NCBI GenBank assembly: GCA_017467605.1
Contig: JAFUSQ010000007.1
Coordinates: 29,246-93,245 of the forward strand
Origin: a bacterium
GTDB lineage: Bacteria > Cyanobacteriota > Vampirovibrionia > Gastranaerophilales > Gastranaerophilaceae
Direction: 5' to 3'
DNA length: 64,000 nt
A program made the position numbers and the translations under genes. The notes beneath the pieces were generated by a model, which saw only the letters and a program-made list of their open reading frames with translations, was not told the DNA's origin and did no database searches. The first letter of the stretch is position 1. The number at the start of each line of letters is the position of its first letter. Positions 33,223 to 42,233 of this stretch are shown one piece after another.

Positions 33223-36057
33223 ATGGCTGATAAAATTAAAATTGTAGGTGCAAAAGAGCATAATTTAAAGAATGTTTCATTGGAAGTTCCGAAAAATGAA
33301 TTGGTTGTTTTTACGGGGGTTTCAGGCTCAGGTAAAAGTTCACTGGCTTTTGATACTATTTTTGCAGAGGGGCAAAGACGTTATGTAGAAAGTCTGTCAA
33401 CTTATGCAAGGCAATTTTTGGGGCAGCTGGACAAACCAAATGTTGAATATATTGATGGATTATCTCCGGCAATCTCAATTGATCAAAAATCAAAAAGTAA
33501 TAATCCTCGTTCTACTGTCGGAACTATTACTGAAATTTATGATTATTTGCGTTTGTTGTATGCTCGTGTTGGCACTCCATACTGTCCGAATTGCGGAACA
33601 AAAATTAAACCGCAAACTTTAGATGAAATAGTTAATAAAATAGTTGCATTGGGTGAAGGAATAAAAATTCAAATATTGGCACCAATTGTGCGCGGGAAAA
33701 AAGGTGAATATTCTTCAACATTCGAAGAACTCAGGCAGGAAGGCTTTGTAAGAGTTAAGGCAGACGGGGAAATATACAATCTTGATGAAGATGAAATCAA
33801 TTTAGAAAAGACAAAAAAACACGATATAAGTGTAGTAGTCGATAGAATTGTAGTGAAAGAAAGTGCAATTTCAAGAATAGCTGACAGTGTTCAAATTGCA
33901 TTGAAAAAAGCTGACGGAATTATAGTTGTTGATGTTATTGGCAATAAGGAAATTGTATTTAGTGAAAAACTTGCATGTCCTAACTGTAATCTTAGTTTTG
34001 AAGAATTAACCCCGCGAATTTTTTCATTCAACGCTCCTTATGGGGCTTGCGAAAGATGTTCGGGTTTAGGTGCGGATTTTATTGTAGATCCTGATTTGGT
34101 TGTTCCTGATAAAACAAAATCCATAAATGAAGGTGCAATCTATGCTTGGGCTACACGTACCGCAACAGGATATTATAATGATTTGTTATTATCTGTCTGC
34201 ACTGCTTGTAATATTGATATGGATAAACCATTTGAGAAATTAACAAAGGACGAGCAAAATGCAATTCTTTACGGCACAAAAGAATCTATTAAGATAAGAG
34301 TAAAAGATTTTGGTACAAGTCGTTATCAAACGAGAATTATGCCATTTGTAGGTGTAATTCCGTTTTTGGAAAAACGTTATAATGATGCTTCAGGGGATTA
34401 TTGGCGCGAAGAAATCGAAAAATTTATGGTTGCAAAGCCTTGCCCTGCTTGTCATGGCGCAAGATTAAAGCCATTTCCGCTTGCGGTAAAAATTAAAGAT
34501 AAAAACATTTATGAATTTACAAGAATGTCGATTGATGATGAATTACAGTTCATTACAGACTTGTACCTTGAATTGTCAGAATTTCAATTAAAAATTGCAA
34601 AACAAATTTTAGACGAAATTCGTGCAAGATTAAAGTTTTTGTGTGATGTAGGATTGCACTATCTTGACTTAGCCAGAATGGCAGGGACTTTATCCGGCGG
34701 TGAATCCCAGCGAATAAGGCTGGCTTCTCAAATCGGAAGCGGTTTGAGCGGAGTTTTGTACGTCCTTGATGAACCTTCAATAGGATTGCATCAACGTGAT
34801 AACGATATGCTTATTAAAACTTTATTCAAGTTGAGAAATTTAGGTAATACATTAATCGTTGTTGAACATGATGAAGATACAATACGAAGTGCTGATTATA
34901 TTGTGGATATAGGGCCAAAAGCAGGTCTTGCGGGAGGTAAAATTATTGCTCAGGGTTCTGTTGAAGATATTATCAATGCAAAATCTTCAATTACCGGAAA
35001 ATATTTAAGCGGTGAAAAATTTATACCTATTCCTGATAAATTGCGAGAAGGGAACGGGAACTACCTCAAAATTAAAAATGCACATTTGAATAATTTAAAA
35101 AATATAGATGTTGATGTTCCGCTTGGAAAAATTGTTGTTCTGACAGGAGTTTCAGGTTCGGGAAAATCGACGCTTATGCAGGAATTATTGTTTGAATTTG
35201 CCGCACATAAGCTCAGAAAAAACAAACCTAAACCTCAAGGGGTTGATGATATTCTGGGTTTTGAAAACATCGACAAAGTTATTGATATTGATCAATCACC
35301 TATCGGCAGAACTCCTCGTTCAAACCCTGCTACTTACACAGATGTATTTACACCTATAAGGGATTTGTATGCCAAAACCAATGAATCCAAAGTTCGGGGT
35401 TACAAACCGGGAAGGTTTAGTTTTAACGTGAAAGGCGGAAGATGTGAAGCCTGTAAGGGTGATGGGCTTGTTAAAATTGAAATGAATTTCTTATCTGATG
35501 TTTATGTAAAATGCGATATATGCAAAGGTAAACGTTACAATCGAGAAACCCTTGAAGTTAAATATAAAGGTAAAACTATTGCTGATGTACTTGATATGAG
35601 TGTTAAAGAAGCCCTTGAATTTTTCGACAGTATTCCTGCAATCAAAAATAAATTACAAACTTTATATGATGTAGGACTTGATTATATGAAATTAGGTCAA
35701 AGTGCCACAACACTTTCAGGTGGGGAAGCTCAGCGTATAAAACTTGCATCTGAATTGAATAAACGTTCAACCGGTAAAACATTATACTTACTTGATGAAC
35801 CTTCTGTCGGATTACATTGGGCTGATTTGGATAAATTGGTAAAAATTCTTCACGCTTTGGCAGACCAAGGAAATACAATTTTAATGATAGAGCATAATCT
35901 CGATTTAATTAAAATTGCAGATTATGTAATTGATTTAGGTCCTGAAGGCGGGGTTGCAGGAGGTCAAATTGTTGCTCAAGGAACTCCGGAACAAGTAGCG
36001 AAATGTAAAGATTCTTATACCGGTAAATATCTTGCTAAATATTTTGAAAAAGCTTGA
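33223..36057 (+). CDS. uvrA: Excinuclease ABC subunit A
   Basis: This is the damage sensor of nucleotide excision repair. There are two ABC ATPase modules: Walker A FTGVSGSGKSSLAFDT near residue 33 and LTGVSGSGKSTLMQEL near 640, signatures LSGGESQRIRLASQIG and LSGGEAQRIKLASEL, and Walker B YVLDEPSIGLHQRD and YLLDEPSVGLHWAD. Zinc clusters are CPNCGTK, CPNCNLS, CPACHGA and CEACKGDG-CDICKGK. The ATG at 33223 (944 residues) fits the family start; one eight codons upstream is also open. A TATAAT box 9 nt before 33223 and no Shine-Dalgarno site suggest a very short leader. Confidence 0.95.
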   Translation: MADKIKIVGAKEHNLKNVSLEVPKNELVVFTGVSGSGKSSLAFDTIFAEGQRRYVESLSTYARQFLGQLDKPNVEYIDGLSPAISIDQKSKSNNPRSTVGTITEIYDYLRLLYARVGTPYCPNCGTKIKPQTLDEIVNKIVALGEGIKIQILAPIVRGKKGEYSSTFEELRQEGFVRVKADGEIYNLDEDEINLEKTKKHDISVVVDRIVVKESAISRIADSVQIALKKADGIIVVDVIGNKEIVFSEKLACPNCNLSFEELTPRIFSFNAPYGACERCSGLGADFIVDPDLVVPDKTKSINEGAIYAWATRTATGYYNDLLLSVCTACNIDMDKPFEKLTKDEQNAILYGTKESIKIRVKDFGTSRYQTRIMPFVGVIPFLEKRYNDASGDYWREEIEKFMVAKPCPACHGARLKPFPLAVKIKDKNIYEFTRMSIDDELQFITDLYLELSEFQLKIAKQILDEIRARLKFLCDVGLHYLDLARMAGTLSGGESQRIRLASQIGSGLSGVLYVLDEPSIGLHQRDNDMLIKTLFKLRNLGNTLIVVEHDEDTIRSADYIVDIGPKAGLAGGKIIAQGSVEDIINAKSSITGKYLSGEKFIPIPDKLREGNGNYLKIKNAHLNNLKNIDVDVPLGKIVVLTGVSGSGKSTLMQELLFEFAAHKLRKNKPKPQGVDDILGFENIDKVIDIDQSPIGRTPRSNPATYTDVFTPIRDLYAKTNESKVRGYKPGRFSFNVKGGRCEACKGDGLVKIEMNFLSDVYVKCDICKGKRYNRETLEVKYKGKTIADVLDMSVKEALEFFDSIPAIKNKLQTLYDVGLDYMKLGQSATTLSGGEAQRIKLASELNKRSTGKTLYLLDEPSVGLHWADLDKLVKILHALADQGNTILMIEHNLDLIKIADYVIDLGPEGGVAGGQIVAQGTPEQVAKCKDSYTGKYLAKYFEKA

Positions 36058-36121
36058 TATTACTGCTATTTGAAAAAATTTTAAAATTTTGTTATTATAA
36101 ATCTGTAAAAAGAGTGATTTT

Positions 36122-36709
36122 ATGAAGCAAAAAATTTTATCTTTAGGTTTTTTATTGATATTATCCGGAATGAGCGGACAAGTTTTTGCTCAGACGGTGG
36201 AGGTATTTACTCTTGATAAATTTTCAACAGTGAATCCGCCAAAATCTATATCAATCAAATTGGCAGAAACGTTAGAACTTTCCGACTCTTTAGTCTTAAA
36301 TCCCGGAGTTGTTCTAAATGGTAATTTAATTGATGTAGTTAGCCCAAAAAGACTTAAACGTGATGCAAATTTTAGTTTTCAACCTGTAAAATATACAGAT
36401 TTAAACGGAAATACAATCACTTTAAATTCGAACATTAAAGCTTCATATACAAAACCTTTTGATAAAGGTAATGCTGCAAAATCTGCCGTACTTGGTGTCG
36501 GTAATCATTTTGTTAAAGGTTTATCGATAGGTGTTAGTGCAGTATCAGGAGCTGTAAAAAACAGTGAAGGTAACAGATTAAAATCGTCTGCCGTCTCTGT
36601 ATACAAAGCTTCTCCCGCTTCTTATGCGGAAAAAGGAAAAGATTTGTATTTTGAACCTAATGATGTATTTTATCTAAAGTTCCCAAGTCCTGCGAAAACG
36701 GAAGATTAA
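36122..36709 (+). CDS. Exported protein of unknown function, paralogue A
   Basis: The protein has 195 residues. A signal peptide is clear (KQKILSLGFLLILSGMSG, cleavage near VFA|QT). The mature part begins VEVFTLDKFSTVNPPKSI, then LVLNPGVVLNGNLIDVVSPK and FSFQPVKYTDLNG. The same order of motifs recurs in the next gene, so the two are paralogues. A Gly/Ser-rich middle (GVGNHFVKGLSIGVSAVSG) is unique to this copy. It is probably periplasmic or outer-membrane linked; the role is unknown. Confidence 0.75.
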   Translation: MKQKILSLGFLLILSGMSGQVFAQTVEVFTLDKFSTVNPPKSISIKLAETLELSDSLVLNPGVVLNGNLIDVVSPKRLKRDANFSFQPVKYTDLNGNTITLNSNIKASYTKPFDKGNAAKSAVLGVGNHFVKGLSIGVSAVSGAVKNSEGNRLKSSAVSVYKASPASYAEKGKDLYFEPNDVFYLKFPSPAKTED

Positions 36710-36756
36710 TTTAGAATTAAATATATATTATGAAATAGAAAAGGAGTAAGTCAAAG

Positions 36757-37167
36757 ATGAAAAAGTTATTTATGATGTTTACGGCATTAGTTCTTTCAGC
36801 TTCTATCCTGCAAGGAGCAGAAGCTAAAAATGTTCAAGTAACAGCTTTGGAAGATTTTAATTCTGCAAATCCTCCTCAAGTTTTACATGTTCAAATGAAC
36901 GGAAATGCCCGTTTGGATTATGATTTGATGTTGTTTCAAGGATTTCAAGTAACAGGTAAAGTTGTTCCTCAAAACGGAGCTTTTGTTTTTGTTCCTGTAA
37001 GTTATGTTAACTATCAGGAAGAAGAACTTCCTATCAACAAAGATTTTCCTGCAACATTTAAAGGCAGAAAAGGGTTAATCAGACAAAATCAACCGTTTAC
37101 GTTGGTATTCCCTAACGGAACAGATTCATTCCAATATTATGTTCCAAGCGTAAGCGATATGAATTAA
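36757..37167 (+). CDS. Exported protein of unknown function, paralogue B
   Basis: The protein has 136 residues with a signal peptide (KKLFMMFTALVLSASIL, cleavage near AEA|KN). The mature part VQVTALEDFNSANPPQVLHV, MLFQGFQVTGKVV and FVFVPVSYVNYQEE parallels paralogue A. It is shorter by the A-specific middle. AAAGGAG precedes the ATG. It lies 47 bp after paralogue A and before a bidirectional terminator, so the two probably form one operon. Confidence 0.75.
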   Translation: MKKLFMMFTALVLSASILQGAEAKNVQVTALEDFNSANPPQVLHVQMNGNARLDYDLMLFQGFQVTGKVVPQNGAFVFVPVSYVNYQEEELPINKDFPATFKGRKGLIRQNQPFTLVFPNGTDSFQYYVPSVSDMN

Positions 37168-37280
37168 CCCGCCTTTAATTCCTCCCTTATCAGAATGGAA
37201 AAATTTCAAATTGAGCTTGTGCGAAATTTAGAAATTTTGGTAGGGTGATAACATTTCCTCTGATTGTAATTTTTAATAAA

Positions 37281-37313
37281 AAAATGCTCAAACATTTAAG
37301 TTTGAGCATTTTT
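37281..37313. terminator. Bidirectional intrinsic terminator
   Basis: AAAATGCTCAAAC pairs perfectly with GTTTGAGCATTTT around a 6-nt loop, with A and T runs on both sides. It ends the exported-protein operon (plus) and the secY operon (minus). Confidence 0.9.
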
Positions 37314-37329
37314 TATGTATTTATTTTAA

Positions 37330-38667
37330 TTACATATCTTTTAAGAAAGATTCATAATTTCTTGCCAACAGGTGAGTTTTAACCTGATTTATTAAATCAA
37401 GAGCAACCCCGACCATGATGATTAAAGATGTTGCGCCGATACCTTGAAGGGTCTCAATTTTTGTAGCATAGCTTGCAAAAGACGGAACAAGTGCAATTAT
37501 ACCCAAACCTATAGCACCAATGAAGGTAGTTTTAGATAAAATTTTATCTAAAGCTTCTGCTGTTGGTCTGCCCGGTTTAATACCAGGGATTGAAGAACCG
37601 TATTTTTTAAGATTATCTGCGATATCTTTTGGCTGCATATTAGGCATAATTGATGCATAGAAAAATGTTAATGCAATAATTAAGCCAACGTATAAAATGT
37701 AATACCAAATTCCGTCCGGACTCAGATAGTGATTTAAGGACATAACAACATTTTTTACTGCTGCAGACTTGAAGTTTGCCTGACCTACAAGTGCCAAAAT
37801 CGTTGACGGAAATAACAAAATTGCAATAGCAAAGATGATTGGCATAACTCCGCCGGGATTAAGTTTAAACGGTATAAATGAATTCATTCCGCCGTAAACT
37901 TTGTTCCCTATCTGTCTTTTTGGATTTACGATAATAACTTTTCTTACAGCCTCTTGCATTATTACAATAAATACCATTGCAGCAAAGAATATACTTAGTA
38001 ATATAAGTAATTCAAGCTGTTTGCTGCCGTTTACTATCAGCTTGGAAGTATTATCAACAATTCTTGGAATATTTGTCAGAATACCACAGAAGATTATTAA
38101 AGAACCTCCGTTTCCTATTCCGTTTTCGGTTATCAATTCTGATAACCACATTACAAGAACTGCTCCGGCAGTTAATGTTATAATTGAACTTACGTAAAAC
38201 GCAATCGGACTAACTGTTGATATGATTGTGTTTGGTAAGTGATGTAAGTACAACATAAATATAAAAGATTGGAAAATTGCCAATACAACGGTGAAAATTC
38301 TGGTATATTGGGATAATTTTCTTCTTCCTGCTTCGCCTTCTTCTTTTTGCAGTTTTTCCAATGACGGAATTACTACAGAAACAAGCTGAACGATAATTGA
38401 AGATGTGATGAACGGACCAATTCCTAATGCTAAGACTGAAACATCAGACAATGCGCCGCCTGAGAATAAATCCAAGAACCCGACAATGTTGTTCCCGTTT
38501 GCAATTGTTTTGAAAACTTCATTGTTGATTCCGTATAGAGGCATTAATACCCCAAATCTCCAGACAGCAATCATTGCTAATGTAAAGATGATTTTTTGCT
38601 TTAAGCCTGAAGCATTCCACATTGACATCAAATCTTCGGTTGTAGGAGCTTTGATACCTTGTGCCAT
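37330..38667 (-). CDS. secY: Protein translocase subunit SecY
   Basis: This is the channel of the general secretion pathway in the inner membrane. The 445 residues have ten membrane helices, the plug-region start FALGIGPFITSSIIVQL and the loop PKRQIGNKVYGG. KPGRPTAEALDKILSKTTFIGA marks the cytoplasmic loop after helix 8. It is the last gene of the rpsE-rpmD-rplO-secY unit, overlapping rplO by one base. The usual following genes (adk, map, infA) are absent: a terminator follows directly. Confidence 0.95.
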   Translation of the reverse strand: MAQGIKAPTTEDLMSMWNASGLKQKIIFTLAMIAVWRFGVLMPLYGINNEVFKTIANGNNIVGFLDLFSGGALSDVSVLALGIGPFITSSIIVQLVSVVIPSLEKLQKEEGEAGRRKLSQYTRIFTVVLAIFQSFIFMLYLHHLPNTIISTVSPIAFYVSSIITLTAGAVLVMWLSELITENGIGNGGSLIIFCGILTNIPRIVDNTSKLIVNGSKQLELLILLSIFFAAMVFIVIMQEAVRKVIIVNPKRQIGNKVYGGMNSFIPFKLNPGGVMPIIFAIAILLFPSTILALVGQANFKSAAVKNVVMSLNHYLSPDGIWYYILYVGLIIALTFFYASIMPNMQPKDIADNLKKYGSSIPGIKPGRPTAEALDKILSKTTFIGAIGLGIIALVPSFASYATKIETLQGIGATSLIIMVGVALDLINQVKTHLLARNYESFLKDM

Positions 38668-39113
38668 TATATTAACTCAACCTTTCCGCCTGCTGCTTCA
38701 ATTTTTTCTTTTGCTGATGGAGTAACGTATGCAGCTTTAACGGTAACTGCTGATTTGATTTCTCCATTGCCTAAAACTCTTAAGCCAACACATGTCGGGT
38801 GAATTGTCATAACTTCTTTTAAAGCTTCAAAAGATACTTCTTTAAGTTTCAATGCATCAATTCTGCCAACATTGATTTGAGCATAATTATCTTTACCGTA
38901 AACTTGGAAGCCTTTTAATTTAGGTAATCTGCGGTATGCAGGCATTTGTCCGCCTTCAAAACCTCTTTTGCTTGCGTTACCTGATCTTTGCCCTTCACCA
39001 TTATGTCCGCGGCAAGATGTTTTACCGCGTCCTGATGAACGACCGCGTCCAACTCTTTTGATTTTAGATGTAGAACCTTCTGCAGGTCTTAAATCTTCTA
39101 ATGTTATTGTCAT
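38667..39113 (-). CDS. rplO: 50S ribosomal protein L15
   Basis: The protein has 148 residues. The Gly/Arg-rich N-terminus (KRVGRGRSSGRGKTSCRGHNG) and the following FEGGQMPAYRRLPKLKGF are diagnostic. It binds 23S rRNA late in 50S assembly. It lies between rpmD and secY, as in most bacteria. Confidence 0.96.
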   Translation of the reverse strand: MTITLEDLRPAEGSTSKIKRVGRGRSSGRGKTSCRGHNGEGQRSGNASKRGFEGGQMPAYRRLPKLKGFQVYGKDNYAQINVGRIDALKLKEVSFEALKEVMTIHPTCVGLRVLGNGEIKSAVTVKAAYVTPSAKEKIEAAGGKVELI

Positions 39114-39168
39114 TTTTTTCCTTCTTTCTTTGTATTGTATATTGTTTACTTAAATTGAGGGAATTAGA

Positions 39169-39360
39169 TTACTTAACTATTTCTACAAGGTGAGAAACTT
39201 TTCTAACCATACCCATAATTGTAGCTGATTCGTTGTGTTCTACAACTTGATTTCTTTTTGTTATACCCAAAGCTCTAACAACTTTACGTTGAGCTTCAGG
39301 GGTTCCGATTAAACTTTTTACAAGTTTAATTTTTACTGTATTTGTTTTTTTATCTGCCAT
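39169..39360 (-). CDS. rpmD: 50S ribosomal protein L30
   Basis: The 63 residues contain VKIKLVKSLIGTPEAQRKVV and LGITKRNQVVEHNESATIMG, typical of L30, including the G-x-x-x-x-Q-R-x-x-x-x-x-L-G-L/I block. It lies between rpsE and rplO in the standard order, with 55- and 79-bp gaps. Confidence 0.94.
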   Translation of the reverse strand: MADKKTNTVKIKLVKSLIGTPEAQRKVVRALGITKRNQVVEHNESATIMGMVRKVSHLVEIVK

Positions 39361-39439
39361 TTTTTTATTCCTTTATAGTTAATTATTGTAAGATCTAAAC
39401 ATCTTAAAGACTTATTGTTTTAACGTCTTTTAAATAATA

Positions 39440-40087
39440 TTAATTTAATAATTCAGCCATTGTTAAACCGCGTTTTTTAGCAACTTCATTAAACGGTGTT
39501 AAAGCTTTTAGAGCTTCGATTGTTGCGTTTGCTGCATTAAGCGGTGATTTTGAACCTAAAGATTTTGAAAGAATATTTTCAATACCTGCAAGTTCCAATA
39601 CTGAACGAACTGCACCACCTGCAATAATACCGGTACCTTCAGAAGCCGGTCTTAACATTACTGCACCTGCACCTGATTTACCTGTAATTGGGTGAGGAAT
39701 TGTTGTTTTGAAAATAGGTACATTGATAACATTTTTTCTTCCGTCAGCAATTGCTTTTTGAATAGCAATGATAACTTCAGAAGCCTTAGCGCAGCCAATA
39801 CCGACTTGACCTTTTTTGTTACCAACGATAACTATTGCTCTAAAACTCAACTTTTTACCACCTTTAACAACTTTCGTTACTCTGCTGATTTGAACAACAG
39901 TTTCAGTCCATTCTGATTGTGGTTTTTCTTCTGTTGTTTCAATTTTTTGTTTTCTGCCGCGGCCTTTTCTGCTTCTGGCAGGTTTTTCTTCAGCCGGAGC
40001 TTCTTCTTGTGCAACTGTTTCTTCTGCTTTTACTTCTTCAACAGCTTCAACAGATTCAGTTACATTTAATTCTTCATTGTTTTCCAT
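39440..40087 (-). CDS. rpsE: 30S ribosomal protein S5 with an acidic/basic N-terminal extension
   Basis: The C-terminal 160 residues are S5: [56 protein letters not shown] and [17 protein letters not shown]. About 55 extra residues precede this, first Glu-rich ([17 protein letters not shown]) and then basic ([12 protein letters not shown]). The family is usually about 165 residues, so this one is long at 215. rplR, its usual upstream neighbour, is missing and replaced by a 180-bp leader and the R5/P5 module. Confidence 0.94.
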   Translation of the reverse strand: MENNEELNVTESVEAVEEVKAEETVAQEEAPAEEKPARSRKGRGRKQKIETTEEKPQSEWTETVVQISRVTKVVKGGKKLSFRAIVIVGNKKGQVGIGCAKASEVIIAIQKAIADGRKNVINVPIFKTTIPHPITGKSGAGAVMLRPASEGTGIIAGGAVRSVLELAGIENILSKSLGSKSPLNAANATIEALKALTPFNEVAKKRGLTMAELLN

Positions 40088-40090
40088 TGA

Positions 40091-40221
40091 TTTTACCTTT
40101 CTTGTAATTTACTTTTAAACAATTTTTATTTCGAGTTTTGGGTTAACTCGTATTTTGAATACGCCAAAATACAAGCTATTTAAAGCTATTTTGAAATCGT
40201 ATTCGAACTTTTACTTCTGAC
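40091..40221 (-). promoter_or_regulatory. Structured 5' leader of the rpsE operon
   Basis: The roughly 130-nt leader on the minus strand contains nested dyads: GTATTTTG with CAAAATAC, CGAGTT with AACTCG, and CAAAATA with TATTTTG. They could form alternative hairpins. A ribosomal-protein feedback site is possible but unproven. Confidence 0.4.
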
Positions 40222-40227
40222 AAGGGT

Positions 40228-40256
40228 AAATTATCATAAAGTAATTGCTATGTCAA
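40228..40256 (-). promoter_or_regulatory. Promoter of the rpsE-rpmD-rplO-secY operon
   Basis: TTGACA (rc of 40251-40256) and TAATTT (rc of 40228-40233) are 17 bp apart on the minus strand. It explains how the truncated spc operon is expressed without its usual upstream genes. Confidence 0.6.
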
Positions 40257-40271
40257 GCAGTTTGGGAAAAT

Positions 40272-40496
40272 TTATTGCTCTCTCAGCAGGTAATCCAAAC
40301 TCTTTTTATAAAATTTTGCAAATCTGAAAGCATTAATAAGTGAAACTCTGTGTTTCCCGCTTTCAACATTTGAAACGTATGAAGCACTAAAATTAAGAAG
40401 ATTTGCAACTTCTTCCTGCGAAATTTTGAGTTTTAATCTCTCGATTTTTATATTTATTCCGAAAGTCTGTAGTATCAACTCATCTTCCATAGTCAT
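40272..40496 (-). CDS. XRE-family helix-turn-helix regulator R5
   Basis: The 74 residues are one HTH_3 domain: NIKIERLKLKISQEEVANLL, then ASYVSNVESGKHRVSL. It is a close relative of R4, including the end FYKKSLDYLL. A TATAAA box (rc of 40499-40504) lies 8 nt before the ATG of Met3 (40490), so the leaderless start is probably Met3. It is divergent from P5. Confidence 0.85.
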   Translation of the reverse strand: MTMEDELILQTFGINIKIERLKLKISQEEVANLLNFSASYVSNVESGKHRVSLINAFRFAKFYKKSLDYLLREQ

Positions 40497-40550
40497 AATT
40501 TATACTCTTGACTTTATGAAAACAATAGTCTATAATGTATTTACATAGTC
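40491..40550. promoter_or_regulatory. P5 promoter with four AGTC/GACT sites
   Basis: TTGACT (40508-40513) and TATAAT (40531-40536), 17 bp apart, form the P5 promoter. AGTC or its complement occurs at 40491-40494, 40510-40513, 40526-40529 and 40547-40550, as inverted and direct pairs around both promoters. They may be half-sites for R5. Confidence 0.55.
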
Positions 40551-40573
40551 TCTAGAATATATTAGGAATTGTT

Positions 40574-41323
40574 ATGAAAAACATAAGTAAAAAGTCAGCT
40601 TTCACATTAGCAGAAACTCTAATTACCCTGTCTATTATCGGGGTAGTCAGTGCAATGACAATCCCAGCCTTGGTGACAAAAGTTCGTCATAAAATTTTGG
40701 AGCATCAATTTAGGGATACGTACGCAATTATTAATCAGGCTTGGAGATTAATGAAAGCTGATTCTGATTATGATGATTTGTTTTCTGTATATACGGTTCA
40801 TGAAACGGGGAAGGGATATTACAAATCATCTGAACTCAGAACTAATTTTTTGAATTATCTAAAACGTGCCTATACATTAAGTGATTCTAAAACCCCAAAT
40901 TATGCTACTTATGCTGATGCATCAAAAAAATATGACGGTGGCTCGGATTATGGGCTTAATGTTCCTAATATAGTGTTGCAAAACGGGGCAATGCTTAAAG
41001 TTGGGGTCTCGGCAACCGGTGCTGAAATTTATATATATTTTGTAGTCGATATTAATGGCTTAAAGGGGCCTAATAGAGCAGGACATGATATGTTTTTATT
41101 TTTGGTAAACAATTCGAATGATACAATTATAGGCAGAAAGATGACCAAACTTTATACCGAAGAAGATATAAATAAAATGACGTACATGAAAGAAGCTGCA
41201 GGATTTCCGTGTTCTGTTAACTCTAAGCAAGGTGCGAACGGTATGGGCTGCGCTGATTTTGCTCTAAGAAATAAATGCCCTGATAATCCTGCAAAAACTT
41301 ACTGGGACTGTTTGCCTAAATAG
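40574..41323 (+). CDS. Type IV pilin-like protein P5
   Basis: The protein has 249 residues. The leader is MKNISKKSA|FTLAETLITLSIIG, with Ala rather than Gly before the cleavage site. The body has DINGLKGPNRAGHDMFLF and many cysteines near the C-terminus (GFPCSVNSKQGANGMGC ... NKCPDNPAKTYWDCLPK). It lacks the DYPW tail. It faces R5 and is convergent with the response regulator, with a 1-bp gap. Confidence 0.88.
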   Translation: MKNISKKSAFTLAETLITLSIIGVVSAMTIPALVTKVRHKILEHQFRDTYAIINQAWRLMKADSDYDDLFSVYTVHETGKGYYKSSELRTNFLNYLKRAYTLSDSKTPNYATYADASKKYDGGSDYGLNVPNIVLQNGAMLKVGVSATGAEIYIYFVVDINGLKGPNRAGHDMFLFLVNNSNDTIIGRKMTKLYTEEDINKMTYMKEAAGFPCSVNSKQGANGMGCADFALRNKCPDNPAKTYWDCLPK

Positions 41324-41324
41324 G

Positions 41325-42023
41325 TTATATATTTAACTTATATCCGCCTCCGTAAATGGTTTCGATATATTTTTTGCCATTTGAAATCTTATCTATTTTA
41401 CTTCTTAAATGACGAATATGGACTCTTATTGTTTCTATATCATCATCAGGCGAGTAACCCCAAATTTCTTTGAGTAGTTTTGCAGAAGATACCATATTCC
41501 CGTGGTTTTGGAACAGTAAGTTAAAAATATCAAATTCAATCGGAGTTAGTTTTACTTGTTTATCACCTATTTTTACGCTGTATTGTTCAGGCAGCAGCGT
41601 AATTTCTCCAAGGGTCAAAAGATCTCTTGTTGATGCTGAAACAGGAATTTGGTTTGTCCTTTTTAATAAAGCTCTGACTCTTACAAGTAATTCTTCTATT
41701 TCAAAAGGTTTTACGAGATAATCATCAACGCCTATATTGAAACCGTTAACTTTATCATTAAGTTGAGAAAGAGCAGTAAGCATAATTATAGGAATATCTT
41801 TTGTGTCATCATTTTGTCTGATTCTTTTCGCTACCGTAAATCCGTCAACTTCCGGCATCATTACATCAAGTATGACAAGAGATGGTATTTCCTGTTTTAC
41901 TAAAGCAAAACCTTTTACTCCGTCGTATGCTTGTTCAACTTTATATCCTGCAAGTTCAAGGTTTACTTTTATTAATTCATTAATTGCTATATCATCGTCT
42001 ATTACTATAATTTTATTATTCAT
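41325..42023 (-). CDS. OmpR-family response regulator (orphan)
   Basis: The protein has 232 residues. The receiver domain has IIVIDDD, the phospho-acceptor Asp in LVILDVMMPEVDG, Thr in IIMLTA and Lys in DYLVKPF. The C-terminal winged helix has VKLTPIEFDIFNLLFQN and RVHIRHLRSKID ... IETIYGGGYKL. The overall form resembles the cyanobacterial RpaA/RpaB group, but I cannot place it exactly. No histidine kinase is adjacent. Its targets are unknown. Confidence 0.93.
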   Translation of the reverse strand: MNNKIIVIDDDIAINELIKVNLELAGYKVEQAYDGVKGFALVKQEIPSLVILDVMMPEVDGFTVAKRIRQNDDTKDIPIIMLTALSQLNDKVNGFNIGVDDYLVKPFEIEELLVRVRALLKRTNQIPVSASTRDLLTLGEITLLPEQYSVKIGDKQVKLTPIEFDIFNLLFQNHGNMVSSAKLLKEIWGYSPDDDIETIRVHIRHLRSKIDKISNGKKYIETIYGGGYKLNI

Positions 42024-42233
42024 AAACGCATTTTAATACAAAGGTATGTTTGTTTAAATCTATTTAATAAAACTTAATATAGTTAATGCTTAAAAATGTT
42101 TATATAAGTGTCTTTATGACGTTTATATAATTTTGAGATAAAAAGTTTTTCCTGAAAACTAACAAAAAAATAATTTTTAGTATATTATGTTGTAGTGTGA
42201 AAATATACATTTATTTAGAAGGAGAAAGATAAA

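Noticed and set aside
42041..42233. Riboswitch upstream of speD
   Set aside because: I looked for a conserved SAM-type core in this leader and saw only AT-rich sequence with a standard ribosome site.
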